64,000 bases of DNA from an uncultured Ignavibacteriales bacterium (GTDB lineage Bacteria; Bacteroidota; Ignavibacteria; Ignavibacteriales; Ignavibacteriaceae): the NCBI GenBank assembly GCA_903929035.1, contig CAIYTF010000127.1, positions 1 through 64,000 of the forward strand. The letters run 5' to 3'. Positions 44,850 to 54,627 of this stretch are shown here, in pieces. The translations under genes and the position numbers were made by a program. How positions within the stretch are numbered: position 1 is the first letter of the stretch; the number at the start of each line of letters is the position of its first letter. The notes beneath the pieces were generated by a model that worked only from the letters and a program-made list of their open reading frames with translations, was not told the origin of the DNA and did not search any database.

Positions 44850-44939
44850 CGGAGGGACCGGGATTCGAACCCGGGGTAGAGTTTTACACCCTACGACGGT
44901 TTAGCAAACCGTTGGTTTCAGCCACTCACCCATCCCTCC
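44850..44939 (-). tRNA. tRNA-Ser, anticodon GCU
   Basis: The minus strand folds as a class II tRNA: acceptor stem GGAGGGA/TCCCTCC with discriminator G, a D arm, anticodon stem ACGGT/ACCGT around loop TTGCTAA (anticodon GCU, reading AGC/AGU), a long variable arm (GTAGGGTGTAAAACTCTAC), and a T arm GGGTTCGAATCCC. The long variable arm and GCU identify serine. The full CCA tail is not encoded after the discriminator (the DNA reads GCA). Confidence 0.96.
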
Positions 44940-45012
44940 GGATGAATTCTGAAATTTTATTTATCTTTTAAATTTACAAGTTTTCCAATCAATTTCAAAA
45001 TAGAATTTAGAA

Positions 45013-48000
45013 TTATTGAATTGATATTCTCACATCTAAACCGGCTTCATTTGTTGTTGTAGGCGGAACGCGTGCCGCGCCTTCAGGTGTTGTCTTAGAC
45101 CTCTTGTAAAACACTGATAACGTAACCCTTGAACTTATAACATACTTGATTCTTGGCTCCAATGATATACGTGTAGTTCCGTTTTGTGGTGTGCCATTTT
45201 CGTTGAATTGAGCGAGATCATAAAGAATATTGGAGCTCTTTGCTGTTGAATATGAAAAAGAAAACTCAATGTCATTTTTTAATGAAATTCCAAAGAGCGG
45301 TATCTCGAATCCCGACTTTGAGTAGTTAAATGATATACCGATTTCCTTAGAAAAATCTTCAGTTATATTTTTTGTAGTTGCTCCAAGATCATATCCTGAA
45401 CGAGTTGAATATTTAATGTTGCCGGTCATATTTCCACTCCATAAATCATTAAATGTCATATTCAATCCTACTAATGGCTGGAAGCCCATTGTAATTTTTT
45501 GTGACTGTACAACTTGATTTCCTGTCTGGTCTATCTTCCATCCTTCCGTGTATTCAGAAGTATATGAATGGTCTATACTAACCCGCTTAGTAAAACTTCG
45601 GAACAAGATTAGCTTCTCAAGTCCATCCCACGTGATACGCCAATTTGGGCGAGGAATAAAATTAGTAAAGTTTTTCATAAATCCAATTTTCCCCAAAAGC
45701 GGGAGTGTTTCAAATCCTTGTAAAAATGCATTAGATAAGGCAGCCTGGTCTTGCGTTCCTTGGGCATATATTTCGTGTACCCGTTTGACTCCGCTCTTCA
45801 AGAAAGAAAGGAAAAACACCGGTGGCAGCGTAAGAAACGATCTGTTAATAGAACCAGTCGAAGTAACATTTGTAACTGTAACGTGTCCCAAAGAATCGGA
45901 CAATAATGATGTAGATTTGGAAACAGACCATCCAAGTTTCCAAGTGAAATCTATCTTCGCGCCTTCCCATAAAGGTTTGGAGGTTCTTAGATCAATACTG
46001 TTACGCTGAGAAAAATTATCTGTCAGGTTGGCTTTTTTTGCTCTCAACCCGACATCGCTGCTCAATCCAATCATATATAAACGCGATGGACCTTCTTCAG
46101 AGTTGTACTTTATTCCCCAGAAATTCTTTAAACCGTTTCCCGTTCCGCGAATACCTGAGGAACCTAACGTGTTATCATTAGAGAAATTTATCGCGATACT
46201 TTCATAATCAGCTATTAAAATCCTGCCTAATATTTTCAGTGCTAAAAGTCCTTGTTTATAAATTGGACTTTTCGGTTTGACTTGAATTGAATCTTTTTTT
46301 GCCGCGAGAGAATCTTTTTTCAATACGAGAGAATCACTTTTATATGAAACCGAATCTTTTTTTACAAAATTTGAATCAATAACAGGACGGACTGGCTGTG
46401 TACCAACTGTTGCTGATGGATTTTGCATACCCTGTACTTGTCCTGCGGCGGGGGTTTGAGATTGTTCAGTCAATGGATTTTGCCATTCGCCGGGACGCGG
46501 TAAGCCATTTTGCCTTCCTTTTACTTCTCCAAAATCTCTTCCCCGTTCAGGAACTTGCTGTTGCGGTGTATTTGGCTGCTGAGCTGCATTCGGATCATCT
46601 TGAAAAAGCGGATCAAGCAAACTTTTCCATCTTAATGTAAGCCCTAAAGATGTCCTGTTATTATAACCAACAGACCTGCCTAATTCCTCTTGCCTGACAT
46701 CATTGGACCATTGATAACGGACATTATATCCGGCGGTAAGAGTAAGATATTTGCCTAAATCCCAAATATTCGGTAGTCTGGGCGATGTTTTTATATCTAT
46801 ACTTTGGCTATACTGGAAATCTTTACCGAAAAAAGCACTGGTAAATATGTCGCGCCAAATCCTGCTTTCCGGACGCTGCTGTGAGAAAGCATCTGTTTCA
46901 AGATAGCTTAAAGAACTTGCTGCATCAAATGAATAAGTTGTACTAACATTAAAAAATCCATTTTCTGTCATTTTCCAGTTAGATGACAATCCTCGAGTAG
47001 TGGCAAAATCCCTGGCTATAATTTCATTAGCTATGCTGGTGCCGATTGTTCTGTTTGTATTAAAAGACCGTGAACGTTTTGCAGTAATATTGTATGATAT
47101 TGATTGCGGCAAATAATATACACGTGCAGTTCTATAATCGTTGAAATATCCAAATAAACCGCCTATATAAGGCAGTCCCGCGGGATAAAAAGAATAGTCC
47201 GGACTTATATTTAGCGTGTAGTTCATATTGGCATTCCAAAGCCAGCTTCGGCTATCCAAGACTGTTGCATTTCTCGAAAAAGTTTTGTTATAATTAAATC
47301 CGAATGAAAGACTGTTCCAAGTATCGCGAATCAACCAATAGTTGCTCGGCAATTTTAATTTTATATTAGCCACCGTCCACGTTTCCGAAACATTAAGGTT
47401 TTGCGCATCGGTTTCTATATGATTGGCTAAGTTAACAGCCTCTTGCCGGGTTAGATTTGTGTCTTTAAGCAGCTTATCCATTGCCAATTTTTTTGCTTCC
47501 GAAACTTTGATATCTGTTCCTGCCAGATAAAGTGGTTTTCCTATACTTTCAGACCGTGAATAATTAACTTTCAAATTATTATCTTGTCCTCCTAACGGAA
47601 TTATTTTCAACACATCCACGTCAGCTGAAAAGCCCCAAGCCATTTGATCCATTTTTGACCCAAATCGATCAGAAAGACGGTGGAAATATGGGTCAGTATG
47701 ACTAACATTCACGTTAAGCGAAATAACATCTGCTAATTTAAGTGATGCGGAGGCAGTGTAGGCAATGCCTTTGGTATTATCGGCACCAATAACACGGAGT
47801 TCATCTACCCAAATATCGCCGGAGACCGGTTCATTTAGTGCAAGATTGCTGTTTTGCCTGTGCTTAATCCCAAATGAAAGAAACTTAATCGCTGTCAAAG
47901 TCGGATTTCCGCGAACTACATAATAGTGACCGGGTTTACCCGGAACACTTACTTTATAATCCATATTTACAGAATCTCTTATCTGCTTTAATGCTGTTAA

Positions 48001-51000
48001 TTCGCTAAATTTGATATCAATTTCACTCCAGTTCCTTTGGCTCGGGTCCGGTTGAAGCGGCTGACGGTATTCGTAATAATTAAGCGTATCCGTGCCGAAT
48101 CGGAATGACACATCAGAATTATATTCGCTCGTATCCTTAAAATAAGCGATAGATGAGGTTTCATAGCTTTCTGGTGTGTGAATATAAAGTTTCATCTCGC
48201 TATAATTAAACAGATACAGCGGCTGGTAAAGATACTTTATTGCCTGCCGTGAATCATTGACAGCAAGTTTATTAAATCTAAGATTAAGAGACTGCTCGTT
48301 CTTTAAAATATTTTGATCCGGTCTTGTATTATCTTTCTCCCTCTGTACACCACCCGGACTAAAATATTCAGGATTATCTTCAACACTTACCACTGAAATT
48401 GACATTATTGACTTTGTTGTATCGTTTTTTTGCCATTGGTTTCCAACAAGATTAAATTCAGCCATCCTAAAATGGGTTCTACTTGAAACACCGGTAACAA
48501 AAACACGCACCATATCGACAACTGTAAAACTTGGATCACCAACTTTTGTCTTAAATGACTTCAAAGGAACACGAACTAAGTACCATTTATCAGCACTGCC
48601 ACCGCCGCCAGCAATGAATGGATTTACTGATACAGCAGTATCTAATGGAATTTCGTATCTGTAATAGCTGTTAGCATCATCTAAAGTTCCGTTGTGATTT
48701 AGATCCTCTGTATCGGGAAATCTACCCACATCTGTTAATGCCGCGTTTCCTTCAGTTCCATTGATATGCATATAGTCATCTGCCACATAAGTACCTGTTC
48801 TGGAGAACGAAAAATTATCATTGCTTGGGTCGCTATTAGCACTCCCGTACTGATCCCGTTCCTGTCCATCATTCAATCCATCAAGACCGATATCTTCGCC
48901 CTGATCTATAAGTTCATTCAAATTTTTATCTTCGGTATCGAGTCTTCCGTTTGGTATCACGTCTTCAGAAATTCTGCCTAAGTCAATATTGACTTTAGCA
49001 CCTTTAGGTACAACATCCTGCAGCTGCATCCAAAATTCAATAAATTCAATATTCTCTTCATCAAGATTATTCGCTGTTGAAGAAAGCATTTTCATCATAC
49101 CGCCCCAGCTTTTTTCCGGTTCGGTTATTGGATGATTCACGCCGTCAACACCATAATTGTATGCACCGGCAGCATCCGGCTGAAATACAAAATCCAAAAC
49201 AGTAACTGCTTCATCTCCGGTTGCCACTTTCTTGAGCGGCCATATACTTTTATAATTCACGTTTGAAGGAAGCACGTTAAACCACCACGATTTCCCCTTA
49301 TAATCCATTTTTGAAAGACCGGGAAGTGATTCTATTAATGGGTCTAACAAATCGGGGATACTGATGTCTTTCCACGAAGTGTAACTGATACCAATAGGAA
49401 TAATTCGTTTAGCACCTTCAAAATCATCTATATAGGCTACATTGTTCCCATTGTCGCTTGTGATGGTGCTTGTTTTTGTGTTAGGGTTCGGACTCATCAT
49501 AGCAACTTCCCCTGTGAGTTTGAAATTTGACATTTCCTTGGTTGATATAACTTTGTCTATAGCATTTGTCAAAAAGGGCAAATCGCGTGATGTTGTAAAA
49601 TCGAGACCGTAAATAGAGTTGCTGAGAGGCTCTTCACCAATCCTAACCTTGTCACTCAAGGTCTGCTGGCTAAGCGTCAGCATTGAAAAACCTAATTTTG
49701 TGTTTTGCGAAATATCAATCATACCGCGCAACCCGAATAAAGTTTTGGATGCAATCTGAAAAAGATCATTTTCTTCATAAGAAATTTTTAAATTCGCACC
49801 CGGAGCCAACGCGGATTCATTTCTGATGGTTACGGTTCCAATGTTATAATCAACAGTGTAGTCAACTCCATTGGTAAGGTCACGACCATTTAGAGAAACC
49901 TTTACCGAATTCTCTACAATATTGAATCCTAATTGATAGGTTGACTGAGATGAACCGGTTGATTTGCTGACAATGAGAAATTTGTCCTTCATAGTATTCT
50001 GCTTGGCAAAGGTGGTCGAAAGATCATATACATCATTATAGCAAAGGCTTGTATCTGCTAATGGCAAGTTTCTGCCAAAAGGCTGCAAACGAGGAAAAAT
50101 AATTTCACCTGTTTCAGGCAATATTGTTACTCCCGGCTTAAAATCGAAAATACCGTCAGGCTGAGCATTGCCGCTCACGTCAACCAAATCAAAACCAAAA
50201 GCACTTAATAATTTTACATTATTGAGTATAGACTGCGGATCGCTTCCTTGAACTGCATATTTAATATCAAGCTGAAATCCTTCCTTTTTGATATCACGAG
50301 GGCCTAACGGGTAAATATTTTTCAGCATAAGATTCCACGCCTCTGTATTTTCCGGCTGGAGATTTGGCGGCTTTACTAACTTCAGAATTATTCTTTTAGC
50401 CGTATCTGCCTGCGTGGATGAAAGGAACTCGCCATAAAAGAGGTCATCTTCCGCACCAACCATCAGGTTCTCCCTGCGGTAAGAAACCGCGATAGCATCT
50501 TGATCCTGCAAATTTGTCTTGAATGTTATAAAGCCTGTTTCAGGGTGGAGAATATAATCCTGACCTTGCATCAGGCGAACAAAGCGGCCTTTAACAACTG
50601 CTCCCGGGCGGCCCGATGAATCCCTCAAAGACTCAGGATATTTTCCTGCTTCAGTTCGTTCAGGCAAGTTGATATATGCAATACCATTCCTTTCAAGGGA
50701 TTTATCACTAACTGTCTGATATACAGTTTTCCAAACCTCGATATCTTTTACGCGGTATTGCATTGTTATTACAGGCGTAGGATTTCCAAAATACTTGTAA
50801 AACAGATTAAGCTCACTGCCTGCAATTTCCGTTGTATCCGCGTAAACTTTGTCAAGGAAAAAGTGATTTTTGGAATAATCATACGCGTGGATCGTGCTTT
50901 CAGTAGCCTGCGATCCTCCTGATACCGATTTTTCTTTCACTTCACCTTTTTTCTGAGATGCGATAGCCGTGAGTGTCAACGGTCCCATTTTGAAATTAGC

Positions 51001-52260
51001 TTTAATACCAAACAAAGCTTCGCTGCCTCCAACTAAACCGGATGTTGATAAGGAAACATTACCTGCTTCCACGCTTTGAACAATCTCATCTTCAAATCCG
51101 GTATATTTTATTTTTAACTGGTTTTCGTATTCAAAAGTTCGTTCAGTGTTCCAGTCGGCACTAATTTGCAGCTTGTCGCCAATAGTTCCGTTAACATTTA
51201 CCTGTACTTGTTGGCGGAAATCAGGCTCATTGCGGGTATTTCCCAAACTTGAAGCAGTAATTCCTTCAGTGGTTTCGTTTCGCCACGCTCCGTGGATATC
51301 AACTGAACCTCCAATACGCAAACTAATCTTCGGTGCGCCAAAAATGCTTAATACTCCAACGCTTGGCAGAGGAATTTCGAAATCGGTTATATCCTTAATA
51401 ATGTTAGATAAATCTTTTTTACCCGCTTTTGCTTCATATTTCAACGCGAGAGCATCCCACATTTCGTTTTCTCTTGACTTCATCTTCATAGCAATGTAGT
51501 CGTTAATTGGAATTTTTAGCTCAGGCTTAATCAATTGCTCCCCGATTTTCTCGCGGAGTATCATATACTTTCCTGTCGAATCAATTGTTAAAGTCTTTGT
51601 TCTTCGCGTAGAATTTGCAAAAAACTTTGAAGGACGCTTGGTAAAAACCGAAGAGGTTGGAAAATCTTTATGTATATATTTGAAAAATTGTTTACGCGCG
51701 GTTGAATCAATTTTTAGAGAGTCAATTTTAACCGTATCCCTCTTGGCTGTCAATGAATCGATTTTATAATGGGAAGTATCTTTTTTTGCAGTCAATGAAT
51801 CTATCTTTAAATGAGAAGTATCCTTATTGAAAGAAACAGGTTTCAACGAATCCGTTTTTTTTGCAGATGTGTCACCAAATGACAAGAGGCTGTCAACAGG
51901 AACTTGAAATAACTTTAGGCTGTCATTTTTATTGTTGGCAAGTGAGTCCTTAGACATAATGACATTAGAAGTATGAAGTGTATCGCCGTTGAGTTTCGCG
52001 GTTGTATCCAACGAATGTTTCCCATTGGCAACATTCCTAACAGAATCTATTGTAAAGAAATTATAACGCGGATTCCATTTTAAATCAGAAGATTCAAAAC
52101 TCTCGTTCGATAGAACAAAACCAATGCTGAATAGGCACAGCAATACAGCACCGGGTAATAAACCTAACGAGGTTAGAAATCGGATTTGAGAATTTATTTT
52201 AAAAATAATCGGACCTATTTTTCTATGACTACAACTGACTAAAGAAACTCGCGGGAACAC
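45013..52260 (-). CDS. sprA: SprA, outer-membrane translocon of the type IX secretion system
   Basis: At 2,415 aa this matches the unusual size of SprA/Sov, the large barrel through which type IX cargo crosses the outer membrane. Family features include 'FGAPKISLRIGGSVDIHGAWRNETTEG', 'YENQLKIKYTGFEDEIVQSVEAGNVSLSTSGLVGGSEALFGIKANFKMGPLTLTAIASQKKGE', 'SGRPGAVVKGRFVRLMQGQDYILHPETGFITF' and 'IAYIDDFEGAKRIIPIG'-type text. An N-terminal membrane anchor or signal (about 30-52) precedes a low-complexity K/D/S region of DSL-x-KKD repeats (about 90-175). A similar DSL/KKD stretch recurs at about 1965-2000. The start is GTG; no ATG lies close by. Cargo in this window is the protein at 5768-10933. Confidence 0.95.
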   Translation of the reverse strand: MFPRVSLVSCSHRKIGPIIFKINSQIRFLTSLGLLPGAVLLCLFSIGFVLSNESFESSDLKWNPRYNFFTIDSVRNVANGKHSLDTTAKLNGDTLHTSNVIMSKDSLANNKNDSLKLFQVPVDSLLSFGDTSAKKTDSLKPVSFNKDTSHLKIDSLTAKKDTSHYKIDSLTAKRDTVKIDSLKIDSTARKQFFKYIHKDFPTSSVFTKRPSKFFANSTRRTKTLTIDSTGKYMILREKIGEQLIKPELKIPINDYIAMKMKSRENEMWDALALKYEAKAGKKDLSNIIKDITDFEIPLPSVGVLSIFGAPKISLRIGGSVDIHGAWRNETTEGITASSLGNTRNEPDFRQQVQVNVNGTIGDKLQISADWNTERTFEYENQLKIKYTGFEDEIVQSVEAGNVSLSTSGLVGGSEALFGIKANFKMGPLTLTAIASQKKGEVKEKSVSGGSQATESTIHAYDYSKNHFFLDKVYADTTEIAGSELNLFYKYFGNPTPVITMQYRVKDIEVWKTVYQTVSDKSLERNGIAYINLPERTEAGKYPESLRDSSGRPGAVVKGRFVRLMQGQDYILHPETGFITFKTNLQDQDAIAVSYRRENLMVGAEDDLFYGEFLSSTQADTAKRIILKLVKPPNLQPENTEAWNLMLKNIYPLGPRDIKKEGFQLDIKYAVQGSDPQSILNNVKLLSAFGFDLVDVSGNAQPDGIFDFKPGVTILPETGEIIFPRLQPFGRNLPLADTSLCYNDVYDLSTTFAKQNTMKDKFLIVSKSTGSSQSTYQLGFNIVENSVKVSLNGRDLTNGVDYTVDYNIGTVTIRNESALAPGANLKISYEENDLFQIASKTLFGLRGMIDISQNTKLGFSMLTLSQQTLSDKVRIGEEPLSNSIYGLDFTTSRDLPFLTNAIDKVISTKEMSNFKLTGEVAMMSPNPNTKTSTITSDNGNNVAYIDDFEGAKRIIPIGISYTSWKDISIPDLLDPLIESLPGLSKMDYKGKSWWFNVLPSNVNYKSIWPLKKVATGDEAVTVLDFVFQPDAAGAYNYGVDGVNHPITEPEKSWGGMMKMLSSTANNLDEENIEFIEFWMQLQDVVPKGAKVNIDLGRISEDVIPNGRLDTEDKNLNELIDQGEDIGLDGLNDGQERDQYGSANSDPSNDNFSFSRTGTYVADDYMHINGTEGNAALTDVGRFPDTEDLNHNGTLDDANSYYRYEIPLDTAVSVNPFIAGGGGSADKWYLVRVPLKSFKTKVGDPSFTVVDMVRVFVTGVSSRTHFRMAEFNLVGNQWQKNDTTKSIMSISVVSVEDNPEYFSPGGVQREKDNTRPDQNILKNEQSLNLRFNKLAVNDSRQAIKYLYQPLYLFNYSEMKLYIHTPESYETSSIAYFKDTSEYNSDVSFRFGTDTLNYYEYRQPLQPDPSQRNWSEIDIKFSELTALKQIRDSVNMDYKVSVPGKPGHYYVVRGNPTLTAIKFLSFGIKHRQNSNLALNEPVSGDIWVDELRVIGADNTKGIAYTASASLKLADVISLNVNVSHTDPYFHRLSDRFGSKMDQMAWGFSADVDVLKIIPLGGQDNNLKVNYSRSESIGKPLYLAGTDIKVSEAKKLAMDKLLKDTNLTRQEAVNLANHIETDAQNLNVSETWTVANIKLKLPSNYWLIRDTWNSLSFGFNYNKTFSRNATVLDSRSWLWNANMNYTLNISPDYSFYPAGLPYIGGLFGYFNDYRTARVYYLPQSISYNITAKRSRSFNTNRTIGTSIANEIIARDFATTRGLSSNWKMTENGFFNVSTTYSFDAASSLSYLETDAFSQQRPESRIWRDIFTSAFFGKDFQYSQSIDIKTSPRLPNIWDLGKYLTLTAGYNVRYQWSNDVRQEELGRSVGYNNRTSLGLTLRWKSLLDPLFQDDPNAAQQPNTPQQQVPERGRDFGEVKGRQNGLPRPGEWQNPLTEQSQTPAAGQVQGMQNPSATVGTQPVRPVIDSNFVKKDSVSYKSDSLVLKKDSLAAKKDSIQVKPKSPIYKQGLLALKILGRILIADYESIAINFSNDNTLGSSGIRGTGNGLKNFWGIKYNSEEGPSRLYMIGLSSDVGLRAKKANLTDNFSQRNSIDLRTSKPLWEGAKIDFTWKLGWSVSKSTSLLSDSLGHVTVTNVTSTGSINRSFLTLPPVFFLSFLKSGVKRVHEIYAQGTQDQAALSNAFLQGFETLPLLGKIGFMKNFTNFIPRPNWRITWDGLEKLILFRSFTKRVSIDHSYTSEYTEGWKIDQTGNQVVQSQKITMGFQPLVGLNMTFNDLWSGNMTGNIKYSTRSGYDLGATTKNITEDFSKEIGISFNYSKSGFEIPLFGISLKNDIEFSFSYSTAKSSNILYDLAQFNENGTPQNGTTRISLEPRIKYVISSRVTLSVFYKRSKTTPEGAARVPPTTTNEAGLDVRISIQ

Positions 52261-52444
52261 CCTGAAATTTCAGTTAATTAATAGTATCAAGCCTCTATAT
52301 AGTTCTCCGACTTCTCAATTTATTATTCTTAAAGATTAAAACATAAATTTATGAAAATATGACTAAATCTGAAAATATTATTTTTTTTGAAATTTGCTAA
52401 AAAATATGGAAATAATTTCAGAAAGCACAATATCGCTATTATAT

Positions 52445-53140
52445 TCAAAATTCTACCTGACAAAGATCAAGAATGTTCGTTTTTGATGAAAGAGTATCAA
52501 TCCATTTCCCTTTTTCAATGATTACGCACGACAATTTATTAGAGCCGCACGCGCCTGTATCTATATACAATCCGTTGGATTTCTTGTCAAAAGTTACCTC
52601 TTCATATTTTGTATGCCCCACAACTTGGAGCTTACCAATATTAAATAATTTTGATCGGTTCCAGAAAATGTCATCATTAATATCGTTCGCGAAAAAACGT
52701 GTCCATTTGTCATTATCCCAATTTACGCAGTCTTTTAACACATTACCATAATTGATCGAGACTCCGGCGTGTGAAATAAAACAATCTTCAAGGTTATAAA
52801 AAAGTGGAAATGAGTCAATAAAATTGAGATGCTCCCGCAATTTTTCTTGTTCCCACGAATATGAATTAATTGTCTCATAATTACCATTCAATATCCAACT
52901 TCCAAAGTAAGGATGTTTAGGATATTTAAAAGCATACAAGAACATACAATCGTGGTTGCCAAGTGTAACCTTTATATTGTTTGTTATACAATAACTCACC
53001 ACCGGAAGAGAATGTAAACCGCGGTCAACTATGTCGCCAACGCAATAAATATCAATATTTTCATACTTATCACGGACAGCTGCTGCTAAATCACGCAGCG
53101 TATAGTAGCAGCCGTGAATATCACCAATTACGCCTACCAA
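52445..53140 (-). CDS. PrpA/ApaH-like calcineurin-type metallophosphatase
   Basis: The 231-aa enzyme has all the metal-binding motifs of the PPP family: GDIHGCYYTL (residues 6-15), GDIVDRG, LGNHDCMF, SHAGVS and VVGHT. Bacterial members hydrolyse phosphoprotein Ser/Thr phosphates or dinucleoside tetraphosphates; sequence alone does not separate these. It stands alone between sprA and the PLP enzyme. Confidence 0.87.
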   Translation of the reverse strand: MVGVIGDIHGCYYTLRDLAAAVRDKYENIDIYCVGDIVDRGLHSLPVVSYCITNNIKVTLGNHDCMFLYAFKYPKHPYFGSWILNGNYETINSYSWEQEKLREHLNFIDSFPLFYNLEDCFISHAGVSINYGNVLKDCVNWDNDKWTRFFANDINDDIFWNRSKLFNIGKLQVVGHTKYEEVTFDKKSNGLYIDTGACGSNKLSCVIIEKGKWIDTLSSKTNILDLCQVEF

Positions 53141-53163
53141 AATATTATCAGATATAATATAGT

Positions 53164-54492
53164 TTAAAGGTTAGCCAGACAGGTTTCCAAATCCATAATC
53201 AAGTCTTCGCTGTTTTCCAGCCCGATCGCGAGGCGAATACCTCCGGGATGTATTCCTGCTGCAAGCAATTCATCAGGGGGGATCATAGAATGAGTCATTG
53301 ATGCAGGATGTTCCATAAGGGTTCTTGTATGCCCTAAACTCACGGCGAGAGTTAGAGTGTAAGCATTTTTTGCAGCATAATTCATAAGCCGCTTGCCGTT
53401 CTCTTTCATCTCCGCGGAATCTTTCCCTTTTACAGTAAAATAAATCAGACTGCCCGGCGAAAAATCACCATCAAAATCGAGCATCTGTTTCATTGCAATA
53501 TTAAAGTATTCAAAAGACGGAAGACCCGGATAGTTCACATATTCAATCAATGGATGCTCTGCAAGATATTCAGCTACCTGCATTGCATTTTGAATTTGTC
53601 TTTGCATACGCAGATGAAGAGTAGGAAGTCCATACGTGAGGATAGACCAAGCAGCTTTTGTCCCAAGTACGGCACCAAAATCTTTTCGGATTAGCAGCAG
53701 CATATCTCTAAAATGTGCCGGACCAATAACCGCGCCACCCATATCAGTTCCAAAACCGCCAATTCCCTTTGTTAGTGAATGAACTACAAAATCGGCTCCG
53801 AACTCAATCGGGCGTTGGCAATATGGTGTTGCAAAAGTGTTATCAACAACAATATATATTTTTTCTTTCTCTTTCCTGTCTTTGTTATATTCATCAACTA
53901 CATCGCGTATAGCTTTAATGTCAATTATATCTAAGGTCGGATTAGAAGGTGATTCAAAATATACTACTCTTGTATTGGAGGATATGACAGTATGTAAATT
54001 TCCGGGGTTCGTTAGATCGATTTGTTTCGAGGAGATATTATAGCGGGGATACCAGTTAACCAATAATGAGTATGTACATCCGTAAAGAGCTTTGTGCGCG
54101 ATAATTTCATTTCCTGATTTACAAAGAACACCCAAGATACCGGAGATTGCTCCCATACCAGATGCAAAAGTAACTGCAGTTCCACCCTTTTCAATATAAG
54201 CAAGATTCTCTTCTAACAAGTCTTTATTAGGCTCGCCTAATCTGTCATATATATATATTGGGAGCTGCCCTTTAACTTCTGAATCCGTGTTAGCAAATTC
54301 GCTAAAGCCTTCAGCACCGCGTTCAACGGAGTCTAAACGAAATATTACTGATGAAGTCATAGGAGTGACAACGTGGTGAGAATAGTCCCACTTGACACTT
54401 TCATTCTTTCCATAAATAAGGTGTGTCTCCATTGAATACTTGGAGTCATCGATATGCTTTTTTGTCTCAGGGGATTCAATTTTTTTTCCCAT
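53164..54492 (-). CDS. Cys/Met-metabolism PLP enzyme (methionine gamma-lyase / cystathionine gamma-synthase family)
   Basis: The 442-aa protein has the PLP lysine in VVHSLTKGIGGFGTDMGGAVIG, phosphate-binding TAVTFASGMGAISG, and ESPSNPTLDIIDI. The C-terminal 'SLGHTRTLMEHPASMTHSMIP ... GIHPGGIRLAIGLENSEDLIMDL' is the family signature. A charged N-terminal extension of about 35 residues is present. Whether it is a lyase, a synthase or an O-acylhomoserine sulfhydrylase cannot be settled here. Confidence 0.88.
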   Translation of the reverse strand: MGKKIESPETKKHIDDSKYSMETHLIYGKNESVKWDYSHHVVTPMTSSVIFRLDSVERGAEGFSEFANTDSEVKGQLPIYIYDRLGEPNKDLLEENLAYIEKGGTAVTFASGMGAISGILGVLCKSGNEIIAHKALYGCTYSLLVNWYPRYNISSKQIDLTNPGNLHTVISSNTRVVYFESPSNPTLDIIDIKAIRDVVDEYNKDRKEKEKIYIVVDNTFATPYCQRPIEFGADFVVHSLTKGIGGFGTDMGGAVIGPAHFRDMLLLIRKDFGAVLGTKAAWSILTYGLPTLHLRMQRQIQNAMQVAEYLAEHPLIEYVNYPGLPSFEYFNIAMKQMLDFDGDFSPGSLIYFTVKGKDSAEMKENGKRLMNYAAKNAYTLTLAVSLGHTRTLMEHPASMTHSMIPPDELLAAGIHPGGIRLAIGLENSEDLIMDLETCLANL

Positions 54493-54627
54493 TCGCGCGA
54501 CCTTTCAATTTTCTTAACCGTGAAGTTACGAAAAATGATTGATACCTAAAAATCTAAAAAGGCATATTACACGTTAGGAACAACAAATAAACCTTTTGAC
54601 TTTTTCAGGACACGCTGCCTATTAAAT

